Shown in pieces: positions 61,228 to 64,000 of a DNA stretch of 64,000 bases. The DNA is from Alphaproteobacteria bacterium (GTDB taxonomy: Bacteria; Pseudomonadota; Alphaproteobacteria; Rhizobiales; GCA-2746425): assembly GCA_024743215.1 (NCBI GenBank), contig JANSWZ010000011.1, positions 62,001 through 126,000 of the forward strand. Direction: 5' to 3'. The notes under the pieces were generated by a model, which searched no databases, had not been told where the DNA came from, and saw nothing but the letters and a program-made list of their open reading frames with translations. Both the position numbers and the translations under genes were made by a program. Each line of letters starts with the position of its first letter. The stretch's first letter is position 1.

Positions 61228-62307
61228 ATGGGAGAGAATGTGAGCGAGACGCAACTGAATATAGGCGTTCTAGGCTGTGGCCAGATAGCTCAGTCCGCCC
61301 ATTTTGAAAGCTGCACCAAGGCAAACAACGCGCGCCTTTATGCCATTTGCGATGTCGCCGACGACCTGCGCGAACGCATGGCATGGATACACAATCCCGA
61401 CCAGATCTATGCCAGTTATGACGCCATGCTGGCGGACCCGGCATTGGATGCCGTCATCATAGCCACATCCGATGCATTTCATGTGGACGCCTCAATCCTG
61501 GCGCTACAGGCAGGCAAGCATGTTCTGTGCGAAAAACCGGTCGCCACGGGTCTGGAAGAGACAGAGCGTCTGTCAGCCGCAGTGCGTGACAGCGGCAAAA
61601 TCTTCCAGATTGGGCATATGAAACGTTATGATGCGGGGCTGCAGGCGGCTCACGAATTCATAACCGACGAGATGGGCAGCATGGTTGCCCTGAAAGCCTG
61701 GTATTGCGACAGCACCCATCGCTACCCCATGACAGATGCCGTTCAGCCACTCATCATCGCATCCGATCAGGCTCGTAAGCCGGATCACAATCCCAAGGCT
61801 GATCTGGAACGCTACTATATGTTGGCACATGGCAGTCATCTTGTTGATACTGCACGCTATTTTGGCGGCGAAATAATCTCGGTCAACGCACGCATTTCAG
61901 ACAAAAAGGGCATGTATTGCTGGTTCATAGATGTTGAATTCGCAAACGGCACTTTGGGTCACCTTGATCTGACTGTCGCTGTGCGTATGGACTGGCATGA
62001 GGGCTTCCAGATTTACGGCGAAAACGGGTCGGTCATCGGCAAGACATTCAATCCCTGGTATTACAAAAGCTCAGAAGTCGACATTTTCAGAGAGCGGGAT
62101 GGCGCTGCCACTCGCGTCCTGGGCGCTGACGGGCACTTCTACCGCCGCCAGGTCGAAGGCTTTGCAGAGACCATTTTAAACAAAAAACCAATGACCGGGG
62201 CTGATATCGAAGACGGTCTTGCAAGCGTGCGAGCCATGCTGGCCATCAGGGATTCAGTTCGCACCGGAAAGCCGGTGCTACTTTCCAGTGTAAAGGGGAC
62301 ACTTTGA
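61228..62307 (+). CDS. Gfo/Idh/MocA family oxidoreductase
   Basis: The product has 359 aa from ATG 61228; GTG 61240 is a possible alternative start. Rossmann motif LNIGVLGCGQIAQSAHFESC, then IATSDAFHVDASILALQAGKHVLCEKPVATGLEE with the family EKP, and the GFO C-terminal domain. The first Rossmann helix has Cys in GCGQIAQSAH. Sugar or inositol-type dehydrogenation is typical. It shares the operon with the TIM-barrel protein (62307), a common pair in inositol or sugar catabolism. Confidence 0.9.
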   Translation: MGENVSETQLNIGVLGCGQIAQSAHFESCTKANNARLYAICDVADDLRERMAWIHNPDQIYASYDAMLADPALDAVIIATSDAFHVDASILALQAGKHVLCEKPVATGLEETERLSAAVRDSGKIFQIGHMKRYDAGLQAAHEFITDEMGSMVALKAWYCDSTHRYPMTDAVQPLIIASDQARKPDHNPKADLERYYMLAHGSHLVDTARYFGGEIISVNARISDKKGMYCWFIDVEFANGTLGHLDLTVAVRMDWHEGFQIYGENGSVIGKTFNPWYYKSSEVDIFRERDGAATRVLGADGHFYRRQVEGFAETILNKKPMTGADIEDGLASVRAMLAIRDSVRTGKPVLLSSVKGTL

Positions 62308-63137
62308 TGCAGCTTGGTATATTTGCCAAAACCTTTCCATCGGACAGTCCACTGCAGGCCGTCAATGCCGTACAGAAGGCAGGCTTCGTCTGCACTCAAT
62401 ACAATATGAGTTGTTCTGGATTAGCGTCCATGCCGGATGAGATCAATGACGCAACGGCCAATGCAATCCGGGCTGCAAGCGAAGAGACGAACATCCCTAT
62501 TGTTGCCGTCTCTGCGACGTTTAACATGATTCACCCGGATGTAAGCGTTCGGAAAGAAGGGCTCCGCAAATTGGAAGTCATTGCAGCCAATGCAAAGGCA
62601 ATGGGAACCGAACTGTTGACGCTTTGTACAGGCACTCGCAATCCCGATGACCAATGGCAAGGGCACCCTGACAATGACAGCATGCGGGCTTGGAGTGATC
62701 TGTTATTGGCAATGGAAAGCGCAATCAAAATTGCCGAAACCCACGATGTTCATCTCGGTATTGAACCGGAATTGGACAATGTTGTGAATTCATGCGCGAA
62801 GGCAACCCGTCTGATCCAACAACTCAAAAGCGACAGATTGAAAATTGTTCTGGATGCAGCAAACCTCTTCGAGCAGATCAGCCTTGCAGAGCAAAAGCAT
62901 CTCGTTTCACAGGCCGTCGAAAGCGTGGCGGAACATCTCGTCATGGCCCACGCCAAAGACCGCATGGCTGATGGCAGCTTCACCACCGCAGGCAAAGGCG
63001 TTCTGGACTACGCCCATTATCTGCAGGCATTGTCAGATTGCGGTTTTGAGGGGCCATTGGTCACGCATGGACTGCCAGCAGAAGATGCTCCCAGAGTTGC
63101 AAAATTTCTGCGCAAAAAACTGAAGCAGTTGCGTTGA
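62307..63137 (+). CDS. TIM-barrel sugar isomerase/epimerase family protein (AP endonuclease 2 type)
   Basis: Start ATG 62307, one base over the Gfo/Idh stop (TGATG), with AAAGGGG upstream. The 276-aa xylose-isomerase-like barrel shows LGIFAKTFPSDSPLQAVNAVQKAGF, LLTLCTGTRNPDD, HLGIEPELDNVVNS (metal-binding Glu), LKIVLDAANLF (Asp) and VMAHAKDRMADG (His), the metal set of IolE/IolH-type isomerases. Probably acts next to the dehydrogenase on a cyclic or keto sugar. Confidence 0.88.
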   Translation: MQLGIFAKTFPSDSPLQAVNAVQKAGFVCTQYNMSCSGLASMPDEINDATANAIRAASEETNIPIVAVSATFNMIHPDVSVRKEGLRKLEVIAANAKAMGTELLTLCTGTRNPDDQWQGHPDNDSMRAWSDLLLAMESAIKIAETHDVHLGIEPELDNVVNSCAKATRLIQQLKSDRLKIVLDAANLFEQISLAEQKHLVSQAVESVAEHLVMAHAKDRMADGSFTTAGKGVLDYAHYLQALSDCGFEGPLVTHGLPAEDAPRVAKFLRKKLKQLR

Positions 63138-63955
63138 TGGATAATTATGCCCCGTTGCCCCTTTTGCGCGGCGGCCAGAAGATTGCCGCTTTTCGGGCCA
63201 ACCAGGAAGGAGTACCGGTGGTTCTCCAGCACGGTCTGGGTGCCGACCCGCTTCAAACCGTCAATGTCGTGCCACTCAACGGCACGCACTGTCATTATCT
63301 GATGCATTGTCGTGGGCATGGCGCTTCAGAAGCCGGCCCCGTCGATCAATTCTCGATCACCACATTTGCAGATGACCTGATCGCATTTATCGACCAGCAC
63401 ATTCAGGCACCATGCGTTGTCGGCGGCATTTCCATGGGTGCGGCAATTTCGTTGCGCGTGGCAATCAAAAGGCCAGATTTGGTTTCGGCACTCATCCTTG
63501 CGCGCCCGGCCTGGTTCACGGACCCTGCACCTGAAAACCTGAAGCCACTTGTCGACGTCGGCAACTTGCTGGCCACACATGATATCGCCGAGGCCAAAAA
63601 ACTCTTTCTTACATCGCCTTCAGCATCCATTTTGCAGCAAAGCGCGCCGGGAAATCTGACATCGCTGCTGAATATGTTTGACCGGGCACCCCAAGCCGTC
63701 ACTGCGGAACTGTTGCGCCGAATTGCAAATGGTGGTCCTGATGTCACTGTTGCTGAAATCGCCAATATAAAGGTGCCAACTCTGATCATCGCGAATGATC
63801 AGGACTATGTTCACCCGGTCCCGCTAGCCGATGAATTGGCAGCCACCATTCCAGGCGCAATACGCGTCGATATTACGCCAAAAACCGTGGATGAAGCGGC
63901 GTATGCCTCTGATTTTAGCGGTGCGCTTGCTCAATTTTTGAAAGACCATTCCTAA
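63137..63955 (+). CDS. Alpha/beta hydrolase
   Basis: Start ATG 63137, overlapping the previous stop (TGATG). The 272-aa protein has an alpha/beta hydrolase fold: PVVLQHGLGADPL (oxyanion HG), CRGHGASE, the nucleophile elbow VGGISMGAAISLRVAIK (GISMG, Ser), an Asp in IIANDQDYVHPV. The third catalytic residue His expected near the C-terminus is not clear; the region reads ITPKTVDEAAYASDFSGALAQFL, without a His. It may be a lactonase, esterase or haloperoxidase-like enzyme. Confidence 0.85.
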   Translation: MDNYAPLPLLRGGQKIAAFRANQEGVPVVLQHGLGADPLQTVNVVPLNGTHCHYLMHCRGHGASEAGPVDQFSITTFADDLIAFIDQHIQAPCVVGGISMGAAISLRVAIKRPDLVSALILARPAWFTDPAPENLKPLVDVGNLLATHDIAEAKKLFLTSPSASILQQSAPGNLTSLLNMFDRAPQAVTAELLRRIANGGPDVTVAEIANIKVPTLIIANDQDYVHPVPLADELAATIPGAIRVDITPKTVDEAAYASDFSGALAQFLKDHS

Positions 63956-64000
63956 TGCCAAAGCCGCCAAAAGACTGGATTGAACGACTTCCAACAGATC
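63955..64000 (+). CDS. Start of next operon gene, truncated by window end
   Basis: ATG 63955 overlaps the hydrolase stop (TAATG). Fifteen residues are visible (MPKPPKDWIERLPTD). No family recognisable; the overlap indicates the operon continues. Confidence 0.6.
   Translation, partial: MPKPPKDWIERLPTD

Overview
The window is chromosomal DNA of an alphaproteobacterium, most likely a marine-type member of the Hyphomicrobiales (Rhizobiales). I base this on the form of the housekeeping sigma factor RpoD (47358-49379), the DUF992, SIMPL and DUF2254 genes around it, a tRNA with anticodon CAT, and two kinds of palindromic intergenic repeat. Base composition looks close to half GC, low for a soil rhizobium. 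The genus cannot be fixed from the sequence alone. I see no insertion sequence, integrase, prophage structural gene or CRISPR array.

Layout. 0-1.9 kb: the end of an S24/LexA-type repressor, an operator-promoter, and two uncharacterised genes. 1.9-7.9 kb: a PotABCD-type ABC transporter operon ending in a glycerophosphodiester phosphodiesterase, divergent from a ROK repressor with two palindromes between them. 7.9-13.6 kb: sulfatase-tctC-tctB-tctA, divergent from a LysR regulator. 13.7-15.8 kb: a PhyH-type dioxygenase behind two CGTAACGTTACG operators, then a LacI regulator. 15.8-17.6 kb: a small lipoprotein and a TIGR03032-type protein. 17.6-26.2 kb: M20 amidohydrolase, RpiR regulator, dipeptide-type ABC transporter and a conserved protein of unknown function, in one direction. 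26.2-38.7 kb: two divergent operons for a sugar or sugar acid (sugar ABC transporter, two enolase-superfamily dehydratases, rhamnose-type mutarotase and DapA-type lyase on one side; LacI regulator, Gfo/Idh dehydrogenase, a broken SDR, sulfatase and a lactonase-like amidohydrolase on the other). 38.8-56 kb: mostly core genes (asparaginase homologue, tRNA, SIMPL, thioesterase, YjbQ, GST, DUF992, NADAR, PaaK-like ligase, rpoD, DUF2254, VWA protein, FAD reductase). 56-64 kb: MarR, TRAP transporter, a second Cys-type sulfatase or phosphonate hydrolase, Gfo/Idh, TIM-barrel isomerase-like protein and alpha/beta hydrolase in one operon running off the window.

The theme is uptake and breakdown of small organic molecules. 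Three formylglycine-type sulfatase-superfamily enzymes occur, each beside a different transporter class (tripartite tricarboxylate, ABC, TRAP) and a different regulator (LysR, LacI, MarR). This suggests three separate routes for sulfate (or phosphonate) esters. The 26-39 kb cluster reads as a non-phosphorylative deoxyhexose pathway: uptake, desulfation, mutarotation, oxidation, lactone opening, dehydration and aldol cleavage. Substrate assignments are inference; the gene families and the operators are read from the sequence.
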